Shown: one piece after another, positions 9,959-19,834 of the stretch | Position numbering within the stretch: the first letter of the stretch is position 1 | Layout: each line of letters opens with the position of its first letter | From: Trichaptum fuscoviolaceum | Lineage: Eukaryota; Basidiomycota; Agaricomycetes; Hymenochaetales; Trichaptaceae | Assembly (NCBI GenBank): GCA_910574455.1 | Contig: CAJSYZ010000005.1 | Coordinates: 7,564,001-7,628,000 of the forward strand | Direction of reading: 5' to 3' | DNA: 64,000 bases | Notes under the pieces: generated by a model | The model's database searches: none | What the model was told of the DNA's origin: nothing | The model's input: only the letters and a program-made list of their open reading frames with translations | Position numbers and translations under genes: made by a program

Positions 9959-12711
9959 ATACGCCACCCACTGTGCATACACATCTGATTTACTATTTCT
10001 ATTACAATCTATCTTGCACGAGGAAATTGACATCTGATGGGCTTTTGGTCTCAAATATAAGATGGACGAGCTGTACTACCTACTGGTGGACGTGACGGTT
10101 GTGGAGGATATATCTGAGTCCCTGTTATGGATCCGACGTACCCTCTAGTACCCATAGCTAACTTCATCGGTTGCTTGCTTACCCTTATTTCCCTCGTGGA
10201 TTTAGTTGCCCGTCCTTGGAATACGGGCGTTTTTATGTTTGCTATTTATAATCTCTTTCAGTCATTGGTTGTCGGAATAAGTACAATCGTTTGGTCTGAT
10301 AACAATGGTGATATAGCACCTGTTTGGTGTGATGTAGGTGAGTAGCTCATCTACTTTCCTTCGAAGGCTCAAAAACTCAGTCGCATACTGTCAGCATCTC
10401 ACCTTCACGTCTTTACATCCGTTTCTATACCCACTTGCTTATTTATCATAACTCATCGCTTGTTCAACATCGTCTCTCTCCAAAAACCCATTGATGTACT
10501 GGAGTCAGCACAAGGTTAGTGAGTTAAATGAATATAAATTCCCATAACACATCAGATTGTATAGAAACGGACTAGAATTCTTCTCGAGTCTCTTGTTTGC
10601 TTAGGCTTTCCATTGACAGTCACTGGTCTTTGTACGTTTTTATTCATCATCTTAACATGCTGACTGCTGACTGCTCATTCAGACTACACTGTACAAGATA
10701 GGGCATGACACGGGTGCACCTGCAGGTGTACCCGGATCCGTGAAGCGCAGGTACCTGCGCAAAAAAACTGATACCTGGATCCGACCCGGAACCGTGGGAA
10801 ACGGATCCGGGTCTACCTGGACCCGTTACCTGCAGGTATTGCAGGTACCTGATAGGACCTGCAGGTAATAACAGTAAGTAATGTAATAATAAGATAAAGG
10901 AAATGAAGAACATACCATCTGTGTTTCTGAGGAGTCCTGCATGGTCCGAGCTTCGAATGAGCCACGTCGTCCAGAAGGCAAGGTGTTTGCGTCCCCATCA
11001 GATTGTGTGCGGTCGTGACGAGGTGCCTACAGGTGTCAACCGCGTTGACAGCACGGCGCGTCGACCGCAAAGTAAAGCCTAGTGCGCAAGTTCGCGGGCT
11101 CCTAAAGCGAAGGAATGTGGTGATAGGGAGAGGATCGCCACGCTGCAAGTCAATGAGTAAGGGATTATCACCAACATGAAACCACTCACGACCATTGCAC
11201 GAGAATGACATACATTCCTTGTGCTCCGGAATACTGCTCCTGTCATAGCACAGGCGATCTTCAGACATGGTAACATAGGGTGCTTCTTGCCTTCATCCCA
11301 ACACTGAACCGTAACCACTGCCAGCTTCTCCAGTTCCTTCACACTGTTGCTCGTTACGCGCAGAGAAGCAACCCGGAAAGTTCAAGCGCCCGATGCCTGC
11401 CAGGAGCTGTTTGAAAGCGAGAGGTGATGGAAAGAGGTTTTCGACCTTGAATTCCCGTAAGCGATTGCAGGTGTGTGTGGAAGCACTCCCGCAGCTGTCC
11501 AGCATGTCGGGGTAGAAAGCGATTCCAAAGACGAGCCATATTGTCGCAAGAGATGGTTCAGTAGCTCAGGCGCCGGTTCCCATTCCAACTCCAAAAGCGC
11601 AGTGACTGCGAAGAGTTTCGCAGCAGCCAGTCAATGAAGTCCATCTTCGGGCGAGCCTGTTCAGCCTGACCTTTGTGAGGCAGCATGAGTGCAGACGATG
11701 GCGAGTGTTGCGGTTGCCGGACGAGCAGCATGTCGAGGGCGACAAGCGGCTGTGGTCTCGCGGTCTCGCGAAGAGAGCGCGGCGGGCGGGAGGGCGCTGA
11801 CAAGCGCGCAGTTGGTGAGGAGGCGGTCATGGCAACCGTTGTCCACCAGTACCAGCTAATAATCTTATAGAATCACGGTAATTATCGCAACCCAATTGTA
11901 TAGTTATCGCGGTAACTTCGGCAGGCTTTCGGCAGCTCACTCTGGCTGCCCTAGCCATGCGTGCCGAACGAGCCTTGTCAGGGCCTTGCCCGGCAGCAAG
12001 GCAGGCCTCTTATTCATTTGAAATAAGTATTTAATTTCATTTGCAAGGCCTGGTCCGTCACTATGATCCAGGCCCTGCTATATAAATACAAATTACATTA
12101 CAATACAAATAAAAATTTCAGCGGGCGGCGCGTATGCGCGCGGCGGCGGCGGCGGTTACGGGACAGCACCGTTGCCCGTTCACCGCCGCGCGCTCAGGGC
12201 GCGAATGCGGCCTAATAAGACGAGCTCAGTGTGGGCCCAACCCACACTGGGCTCGTCGTGAATTAAATAAAAAAAACCGCTCGCGCGTGCGCACAAGCGG
12301 TACAACCTACCGTCGGGGCGCCGCCAGTCACCACATTTGTCTTGGGTGCGCGGGTGTTGCCCGCGTCCGTCACAGCGGTGATCTTCGTCGCCGGTGAGTG
12401 GGTCCCGCGAATGTGTGTGGTTGCGCACCCGAATTGCGCGGAAAGAAGGCGGAGGGGTGGGTGTGTATTGAGTGAGCCCGTGAAGGGAAGTGAGAGCTTG
12501 CAAGCGTCTATCACGCACGACTCCAAGGATAATGGTATAGCTGTGAAGAAAAGCAAGCCACTGTCAGTCAGATAAGTAGCTAATACGAACCGAATGAAAT
12601 GAAGACGCACCTAGGTTGCTGCCAGCAGCACACACTCCTGCTTCACTCGAATGCACCTCAACCACTTTTCCACACACTCGCCTTGCCTGCCACCTTCCTT
12701 CCGAGATCTGA

Positions 12712-12959
12712 CGGATGTCGCGGCAACGCGAGGGACAACACCGCCCGTACCGGAGTAAAGCATTGCATGATGGGGTTTGCGATGCTCGTGAGCTCCTTCT
12801 GCTCTTCTTCGTACTCCTGCTTCGATGTTTTCCTTGAGAGGCGTCGCAGTAGATCGTCTTGTTAACGGCAGACTCTAGTTTGGTCTTGTCCTCGGGCTTC
12901 AGCCTGTTCTTGAGCTTCTCGTCATTCAAAGAGTTGCGGAGGTCGTAGGAGTAAGACTC
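12712..12959 (-). pseudogene. HSP70 C-terminal fragment captured by the nested element
   Basis: Reading the minus strand from 12959, the frame gives SYDLRNSLNDEKLKNRL followed by DKTKLESAVNKTI and DASQ. After a frameshift it continues EYEEEQKELTSIANPIMQ, and after a second shift a Gly-rich LYSGTGG stretch. This is the C-terminal alpha-helical lid and start of the Gly-rich tail of cytosolic HSP70 (SSA type). No nucleotide-binding domain is present. The fragment lies between the element's TIRs, so it is a host-gene piece captured by a transposon (Pack-TIR type). Two frameshifts rule out a product. Confidence 0.8.
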
Positions 12960-13028
12960 GAGGTGTCAAAAGCTGCGCTTGCGAGGGTACAGCTCGCGCC
13001 CGAGAGGCGAGGGGCTGCGGAAGCAGAA

Positions 13029-13065
13029 GCAAGACGGCATTTGCGCGAAGCAAATGCCGTCTTGC
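13029..13065. repeat. Perfect 15-bp hairpin next to the HSP70 fragment
   Basis: GCAAGACGGCATTTG and its exact complement are separated by 7 nt. The copy in the other arm is near 37776-37812. It sits just beyond the 5' edge of the HSP70 fragment and could mark the seam of a captured segment. Confidence 0.6.
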
Positions 13066-14071
13066 CCGTCGTCCATAGCTCTGAGAGCTTGAAGAAGAGT
13101 GGAGAAAGACAGAAAGACGACGTTCGTGATGCGTGCAGATAGCGCGCCACGACCCTGAGAATCGCGTGAAATTACTACATATGGTATGTCTCACACTTTT
13201 TACCTGCTTCAAACATATGAATAACATACACATTAAATTTTTGTTAGACACTTTGAGCTCAGGCACAGTATTGTATTAGATTTATTGTATGCTAATGTAT
13301 GTGTATAAAGAAAACGGAAGATACAGGGTGTGTTAAAACTGGTACAAGTTGAAGGCTACACTAGAAATGCATGATTCATGCATATTTGTTCCAATTCTTT
13401 GATTTCTATTATACTTTACACTGCTTTCATCACTTCCATAATCTACAGTCGTATTCTATGTACTGCTATAAAGCTCCCATAAAAGTTTGATATTTCAAGG
13501 CGCGATCTAAGAGGCTATAGAAATGAAATAATCCCGAAAAGTGGCCATTTTGTGCACTTTTGGGTCAAATTTCAAGATTCGCAGCTAATTACACTTTGTT
13601 AATGACGATTAAAAATTATATTTATGCTACATTACTATACTAGACATACTATTTGAGCATAATTAAGTGATAGAATGAAAGTTATAAGTAAAACATTTGT
13701 GAAGTGCACAAATGTATCCGAGTGTCGAACACATCTGTACAACTTTCACTCAAAGTGATGCATTTGAAGCACCACTTTTGAGTTGAACCACTTCCACTAT
13801 ACCTAAAGCAAAAATTCTTTTTCAGACTTCTTTCTACTGCTTAGGACTGCTATCTTACAAAAAATGGAAATCTCAGATGCTCTCGAAAGAATTCAAATGA
13901 ATAAATACTGTTAGAACAGCACTTTTTAGCATTGTTGTGCTACTTGTTCAACAACAAAGTACATGAATGCTATTGGAATAAATATGATAATTTACTATCA
14001 AACTACTTATATTGCGTAGACTAATGTGCCTGAACCACACTCAAATGATTGTTTTAATATTGAGTGAAAAG

Positions 14072-14122
14072 TGTGTCCGGCAATGCCTCGGATGAATGCT
14101 CCGGTAATCGCCGGACACACTA
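14072..14122. repeat. Inverted repeat built from AGTGTGTCCGGC ends
   Basis: AGTGTGTCCGGC at the left is answered by GCCGGACACACT at the right, with imperfect pairing between. It resembles two element termini head to head. The mirror copy is near 36720-36772. Confidence 0.55.
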
Positions 14123-16571
14123 TGAGACGCAGACATGTCGAAGGCCACCTTCGACAACGTCTTTAAATTGTTTGATTCACGCCTTGCACACAATTTTTTT
14201 ATGATTCAAATGTATATATATTCGCGCTTGTATTTAAGTAATAAAATACATAATCCTAATACAAAAAAAAGAGAACAAGCATACTAGGATGAGCCTTCGC
14301 GTCTGTGCGCGATCTTTGTGATCACACACAGACGCAAAGGCTTGTCCTCGCCTGAATCATTCTGTCTCGCTGTGTCTCAATGCGCCTTTGGAATCCCATT
14401 CCCAGCCATCCTTCTTGCGCTACCGCTCGTTCTCGTCACATAGTATTTGCGTGAAGCTTGCGTTGTCGTCTGAGTCTGACGCGTACCTTGCTTGAAACTG
14501 ATGTTCGAGCCATACCGCGCGCGCTTTTAAGGCCTTTCGCCACTAGGACCAGCGGTAGGGTGCGCGGTAGGGTGCGGAGGCGTATCTGAAGGACCTGTGG
14601 CCTAAGATGTCAGTGAGGGTGTCTGCTGTGGCTGGCATCTCACAGCAGCTATTGTTGCAATCGCTTGCAAGTGCTCAAATGCATTGATAAGGTTTTCATC
14701 CCCTGACCACGGAGCATTGAAGTGGACGAGACAAAGGGAAGAAATCTCTTGCAATAATGTGTGACAGAGCCAGGCCGACGAGATTGTCGCGTCGGCGCTG
14801 CGATTGTCGAGATTGTTGTGTTTGCAGTGACGTCTGCCATGAGGAAGTTGAACTTGCTTGGATTTGCTGCTGCTGCTGTGCGTGGATTTTGGACAGCGGA
14901 GGAACGATAGGCATGGACAGTGTCCTGAGGTATTGTTGACGTTCTTGCAGTGAAGATGAGGTTGAAGGTTCACAATGTACCTATGGGTCAAGCAAAAGGT
15001 TAGCTCCATCTAAATGTAAAAATAAAGTGTTACACACCTGCCGCATTTACGGCCTTCCTGCACCTCCCACGCAAGTTAGATTGCGCTGATATCCTTCTGG
15101 CATAGATTATAAGATAAGAAAACCGAGACAAGAGAGAGAGAGAGACGACACAGTGGTCGTGAAAGTGGGAGAAAAGGACAAGGACGATGCGCGCACACGA
15201 CCGTCACCGAAGTAAGCGCCGGCGCTTACCTTTGCGCAGTGTCGCAATATTAATTGTAAATTAACGGCGACGTCATATTGCAAATAAAAAAGATTAACCT
15301 ATAGTACTAGCTAGAAGCTATTTTATATCAAATTATGAGGGGCTAGGCCCCGGTAGCAAAATTATCGCGTTGCAAACGCGCCAGTGATCAAAATCAGGAT
15401 GAATTACCAAATTCAGCCTGGTCCCTGACGCGGGATGCATGCCGCGAGGTGCCGTGAGGCGGCACCCCGGCATTAAGCTGCCGCGAAGCACAAAAAAGCT
15501 ATGGTCCCGTTACCGCGATAACTATACAATCGGGTTGCGATAATTACCGCAAATCTATTAGATTATTAGTTGGTACGGCTCCGTTGTCGTCGTAGTAGGC
15601 GGCTTCGAGGATGGCGAAGAGAACGACACATGTTGAGTAGAATGTAGAAAAGTAATGGTACATCATTGCGTTCGTTGCACTCAAGATGAGTGCATGTGAT
15701 TTACCGGGTACTTGCAGGTACTACCCGGCCAGGTACCTGGGCAAAAAAAATCCAAACCTGGATCCGCAGGTAAGCGTGGGAACCAGGTACCTGCGCACAG
15801 GTGCACCTGGAACCGCAGGTATATGAGCGCAGGTACCTGCAGGTACCCACGGATGACCTGCACCCGTGTCATGCTCTAGTACAAGACGCAAGATATAGTA
15901 TCTACGAAGAAATAGGCTGTGGTATTGCAACATATCAGTGCGGGGCATCGGTTCTTTTGGAAAGCATCGGAATTATAGCTCTACCTATGATTTCTTTGTT
16001 TGTTCATGCTCGTGAGCCACATACCCTTCCAACCGCCAATGAATATAAGCTAATTGTCGTAGCAAAGATACTTTGGTCTCTCTACCAACAGAGAAAGGAG
16101 ATGACCAAATTCCTTGACAATGACGAAAGCACACATTGCAACAACTTTATCCAACCTTTGCTTCTCAGTCTTGTCGTCCTTCTGCCCGTGATAATAAGCA
16201 TCCCTATCTATATTGCTCTTACGGTTGGTGCAACACAGGGCTCTAAATCATCTTTTTTATTTTGGCCAGGATGGACCATTATTCACGCTGATTGGGAACC
16301 TAACATTTTCCCGACATCATTATGGAACTCAAACGGATATTCAACCATATTCTCTCTCAGGTATGGCAAGTGGGTAAACCCCATATACGCCTTTTTGCTT
16401 TTCGTGATTTATGGGCTCGCCGAGGGAGCCCGTCAGCGGTACCTGTCTATTTTCTGGGCTGTCTTAATACTATGCGGAGTACGTCAAAAGCCTCCGGAAA
16501 CCAATACTGTGTCAGCAATAGTCTTCCACTCTACTCCTCAGTTGTCTTGTGAAGTGTGAGTGTATAGGTAT

Positions 16572-17526
16572 TGTCGGGATCCCCCAGGACCCCAACATGT
16601 CTAAGGCAATCCCGAACAGAACCCGGTATACTGAAACCCGAAATCGCGACCTTGGCTAAGATCCCGAAAGGATCCCCCGCTCTCTGATCCCGGAAGAACC
16701 TCTGCTTCGCCATGCATTCTCCTGCTAAGAGTTACGCCCCGCTACGACCTCCTCGCCCCTGCTTGTCCTCGCCCACGTCTCCTCGTCAGTCCCCCGCCTC
16801 GTCCCCATGTCTCAATCCATCCCTAGCCCGCCTCGTCGTTCCCCCGACTCTAGGATGATCCCCCGCTCGCTCCCCGCTCCCGTCATGCTCTGTTCCCCGC
16901 TCCAGCGAACCCCGTACCTCGCCATAGTCCCGAAGTCACTCACCATAGCCACAGCCATAGCCATAGCCTGCCACAGCCATAGCCATAGCCATAGCTATCC
17001 CAGACCTCGTAGGTTCTCGACTATGCCCGGATACCAGATCCCGGCCTTGCGTCCACAGTCATGAAGTGCAGTAGGAGATAGATCCACTGCATCCCAAGCC
17101 GACCTCTGTCTGGCCTTGAGTAAGCCAACACGACAGTGGTCAAGGATTGCTGTCCCGCAATCCTGCCCGGTCACGAACCCTGCCCTGCGCTCGTCCTGCC
17201 GCGGTGCCCTAGCTAACCCCTTTGACATCCCGTGCCTCTCGACCTGCCCTCGTTTGTCCCTAGCCTGCCCCGCCAGGAATCCCACCTCTGTCGAGATCCC
17301 GGGCTCCTTTTCCTATTTCCCGCATGTTCCCGCCAAGGATCCCGACATGAGCAGGCAATCCCGCGGGGAGAATCCCGCCATTAGATTCCCGACGCGAAAC
17401 CCTTTTCCCGACTCGCACGATCCCCCGCAAGATCCCCCGCTAACGTGACCTATCCCGCACCACCGTCCCGACCACCATGCACGCATACACACATTCATTT
17501 ACGACGACCCGCCAAGGCACACGTAC
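16572..17526 (+). mobile_element. LTR-type sequence 'gamma' (T1 cluster)
   Basis: Begins TGTCGGGATCCCCCAGG directly after the STE3-2 3' end. It carries the hexamer-like CATAGC array (about 16943-17005) and GATCCCG/TTCCCG motifs, and runs to the start of LTR beta. Copies are at 30764-31484 (partly different end), 33314-34269 (-), 41904-42858 and 44691-45407 (-). No gag/pol; frames here are translations of the repeats. The terminal TG is seen, but I could not define the other terminus or a target duplication. Confidence 0.6.
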
Positions 17527-18594
17527 TGTTACGACCTGGGGGGAACCTGGGGGCCGGGGCGCGTTAGCGGCTTCCGGGGCAAGGCCTGGGAGAGCGCGCG
17601 GCAGCGGAGAAGGCGAAGAGGAACTGTTAAGGACGCTACAACGCCAACGGAGTCGCGCGGTGAGCGGGGCTACGGGGGCGAGACGCAAGGGGGCTCAAGG
17701 CGAGGACGGGACAGAGTCAGAGTCGAGGCGGGGAGGCAGAGTCGAGGCGCGGGAAGACAGAGTCGAGGCGCGGGGAAACGCGCAGACCGGGAATCGCAGA
17801 GCGGGATTCTGGCGGGAATCTGGATTTGTGCGGGGAATCGCAGAGCGGGAACCGTTCGGGATTCGTTCGGGATTCGTGCGGGAATCTCAGAGCGGGATTC
17901 TGGCGGGAATCTCAGAGCGGGATTCTGGCGGGAATCTCAGAGCGGGATTCTGGGCAGGACTCAAGGCGGGATTCGCAGAGCGGGATCCGGGACAAGACAG
18001 AGACAAGAGAGCCAGAGAGCAGGCGTGCTCAGGACGGGAGCAGAGAGCTCAGGATAACCGGGATCTCAAGGCAACACTTCTGTATCAGGAGGAGGTTCCC
18101 TAAGGAAGCACTCGACAAGTCAGCATTGTAAAACTACACTAGAGACAAGACAGAAACACATCTAAGGAAGCACTCAACAAGAGGACAAAAGTGAGTGCTC
18201 CTTACGGTGGTGACAGGTATTTATCTACGGGGCAGAATCTACAGGGAACAGGCATGCACAAACGCGCAACTAACTAGTTACACAATCTTGCGGGCAAAGG
18301 CCGCGCATACAGTGACGTGAATCCGGGAACCGGGATTCGGTGCGGGGGACATCTGGGCAAGATCTAAGGGAACGAGCGTGAAGCATGGTCAAGTGAAACA
18401 AAGAGAACTAAAAGAATGTAATCATGCGTGAGGTATCAAGCTGGCGCACAGGCAGCGGGGTAACGAGCGTGGGGGGCGGATGTAATGCATACATCGTCTC
18501 GGGATAAGTTGCAGGCAACTTCTGGCGTGGATCAGGGTCGCGGGAGATCGACAGGGACCAACTTCGAAGAAGCCGGTGCTTCGATGTCGTAACA
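17527..18594 (+). mobile_element. LTR 'beta', 1068 bp, TGTTACGAC...GTCGTAACA
   Basis: Clear LTR-like termini TGTTACGACC and GATGTCGTAACA. Internal features: a tandem 25-nt unit alternating GCGGGAATCTCAGAG and CGGGATTCTGG (about 17876-17955), two CTAAGGAAGCACTC boxes (~18100 and ~18163), and GAGTGCTCCTTAC. Other copies are 27560-29417 (interrupted), 32247-33313 (-), 42859-43925 and 46731-48609 (- and interrupted). The same 3' flank (AAGCCTAATCGC) follows every copy, so this is a duplicated composite and not independent insertions. Confidence 0.7.
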
Positions 18595-18694
18595 AAGCCT
18601 AATCGCAAGGCGCGCGCGGGGCAGGGCGACTAAGGACGGGGTTCGAGTCCTTGCGGACAATGAGATCACTCCCGCACACGGGGTGGCGGGACTG
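18595..18694 (+). repeat. Beta 3' flank, cut at the inversion junction
   Basis: About 100 bp of the sequence that follows beta in every copy (it continues for ~700 bp at 29418-30141). Here it ends abruptly at GGCGGGACTG and passes straight into F-box coding sequence at 18695. Confidence 0.8.
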
Positions 18695-19834
18695 ATCATG
18701 GACGTCGCCCGCCCAGAAGGCACTTGGACAACTTATCTTTATCCGCAGGGCAATCAACGAATTGGACGTCCGCTCGAATCTAGGGTCAAATAATGTCTTT
18801 GGTCCTTGGACCACCGTCGCTGCTGTGGCCCTGCTTCCCCGCGCTGCCACCGACTTCGGCGAATGCGACCACTTCACTGAGGCCGACTTAGATCGAGGCC
18901 ATATAGAGTACAGAGACTTGGAGCATTTCGAAAACCTGCATCGCCTTCTTCTGACTTTCACAAACCTCCAAAAACTCTATTTTCGAAGTTACGATCCACT
19001 TCTGACGAGTTGGTCTAACAGCATGGTTGAAGAGATAATTCGGCAGAACGCTAGTCTAACAGAGTCACCCTGGAGTCGATGATTTCTAACTCAGGCGCAC
19101 TTTACAAAACATTCAATCTTGACTTTTTAGTAAAGGATTTCTCACAAAACCTTCGGAAACTGTCTGTCAAAGGGGGGACCTTTTCGGAAGTATTCCGAAG
19201 AACCGCGATACGAACGGCGACCCTCCCTCACTTATGCAGTCTTACGATGGGCGGAACTCTAGACGCCCTGGAAACCGATTCCGCGACCTTAAAATCATTC
19301 TTTCATATCCTTTCCGCTCAATCGAACCCGAACTTCGTCTCCTTATCCTTCGATCAATTTGACCATGCAGTACTCGACGATATTGTGATCACCTTCACTC
19401 CAAGGCAATGTGCGAATATCTGCCAACACCTCCGAAACTCTTCAATTTACTTCGCAGGGAACAATGAAATCAGGTGGATCGATTGGCTTGCTACCCACAG
19501 TCCCAATCTGAAGGATTTACGACTTCACGTTTACGCAAGAACAATGATACCACCTCCACTGCCCGCCACTACGGAGAATTTTGAAGTCACCTTCTACAAT
19601 ATCAAGGCAATAAAAAACCTGCTCAACTGCAAAGACCAACTTCTACTGTTGATTCGCTCCAGTGGCTGTTCAGCATTGAGGGCAGTCACGCTTGCAGTCC
19701 CCGAACGCTTGTTCCGCATACAAAGGAACAAGGAAGAACAAAAAAGTAAAAATCTCCTTGATCATTTTATCGATGAAATGAGTGGCATTTGCGCAGAAAC
19801 TGGGAGTAAATTTACGTTTAAATGTTACGATTAA
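18695..19834 (+). pseudogene. F-box-like protein gene, 5'-truncated and frameshifted copy
   Basis: Corresponds to residue ~169 to the end of the complete gene at 56334-57977. The first ~168 codons, including the F-box-like motif, and the promoter are missing because the inversion junction lies at 18694/18695. In addition one C is missing near 19064 (GAGTCACC here, GAGCTCACC in the intact copy), so the frame breaks; the downstream frame is open to the stop at 19832-19834. Non-functional. Confidence 0.9.

Larger units (their letters stand above)
11844..15580. mobile_element. Nested TIR element, 3737 bp, with 8-bp TSD, inside the hAT element
   Basis: Ends of about 60-75 bp are inverted repeats: near 11855-11920 and 15505-15575, sharing CTAATAATCT and a TATAGTTATCGCGGTAAC-like block. 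The 8-bp direct repeat CCGTTGTC flanks it (11836-11843, 15581-15588), again fitting hAT. The interior is a patchwork: an HSP70-like fragment at 12712-12959, an AT-rich core (13160-14280), and several strong hairpins (12220-12258, 13029-13065, 14072-14122, 14291-14342). I see no transposase. The first bases of the two TIRs differ by an indel, so the outermost base is uncertain. Confidence 0.8.
10699..15878. mobile_element. hAT-type element, 5180 bp including a nested element; 8-bp TSD
   Basis: The terminal inverted repeats begin TAGRGCATGACACGGGTGCA, and the exact 8-bp duplication GTACAAGA flanks the element (10691-10698, 15879-15886), as in the hAT superfamily. Subterminal zones (10705-10870, 15700-15860) are dense in GGTACCTGCAGGTACC-like palindromes. 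Without the inner element (11844-15580) and its duplication, only about 1.4 kb remain. No frame resembles a hAT transposase or BED zinc finger, so the element is non-autonomous. The minus strand has frames of 60-150 codons (10813-11830) that may be captured or decayed coding sequence; I recognise none. Confidence 0.9.
10127..16559 (+). pseudogene. STE3-2, STE3-type pheromone receptor disrupted by a hAT-type element
   Basis: Five exons can be traced: 10127-10337, 10395-10495, 10565-10631, 10683-10698 plus 15887-16011 (exon 4, split), and 16063-16559. Exons 3 (67 nt) and 4 (141 nt once the insertion is discounted) have the same lengths and phases as in the intact STE3-3, and the uninterrupted gene would encode 338 aa. 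Family marks are the RPWNTG motif, TM2, WCDV, the FPLTVTGL segment, EEIGCG after TM4, and a TM6-7 region with WPGW and LAEGARQRY. STE3 proteins are plasma-membrane GPCRs that sense partner lipopeptide pheromones. The hAT element (10699-15878) sits in exon 4, so the protein would end about 130 residues in. Everything else looks intact, so the loss is recent. Confidence 0.9.
9160..18694. repeat. Inverted repeat IR-1, left arm (X+ block)
   Basis: The sequence is repeated in reverse complement at 32147-41685. Matching landmarks pair to a constant sum of about 50841: LTR end 9535/41306, hAT ends 10699/40143 and 15878/34963, inner element ends, LTR beta 17527/33313 and 18594/32247. The match stops abruptly at 18694/32147 and fades inside LTR alpha at about 9160/41685. 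Differences noticed are small: homopolymer length near 12270, single indels near 10975 and 14790. Confidence 0.93.

Noticed and set aside
10813..11830. hAT transposase in the outer element
   Set aside because: Frames of at most 151 codons, without a BED finger or hAT dimerisation motif; the element is judged non-autonomous.
16943..17005. CRISPR-like array from the CATAGC repeats
   Set aside because: Hexamer-type tandem repeat without spacers, in a eukaryotic LTR.
17477..18131. Open frames of 100-217 codons in LTR beta and its copies (also near 28.5, 32.7, 42.8 and 47.2 kb)
   Set aside because: Translations of the GGGATTC tandem repeat; RESQSG/RDSG products in several frames, no protein domain.
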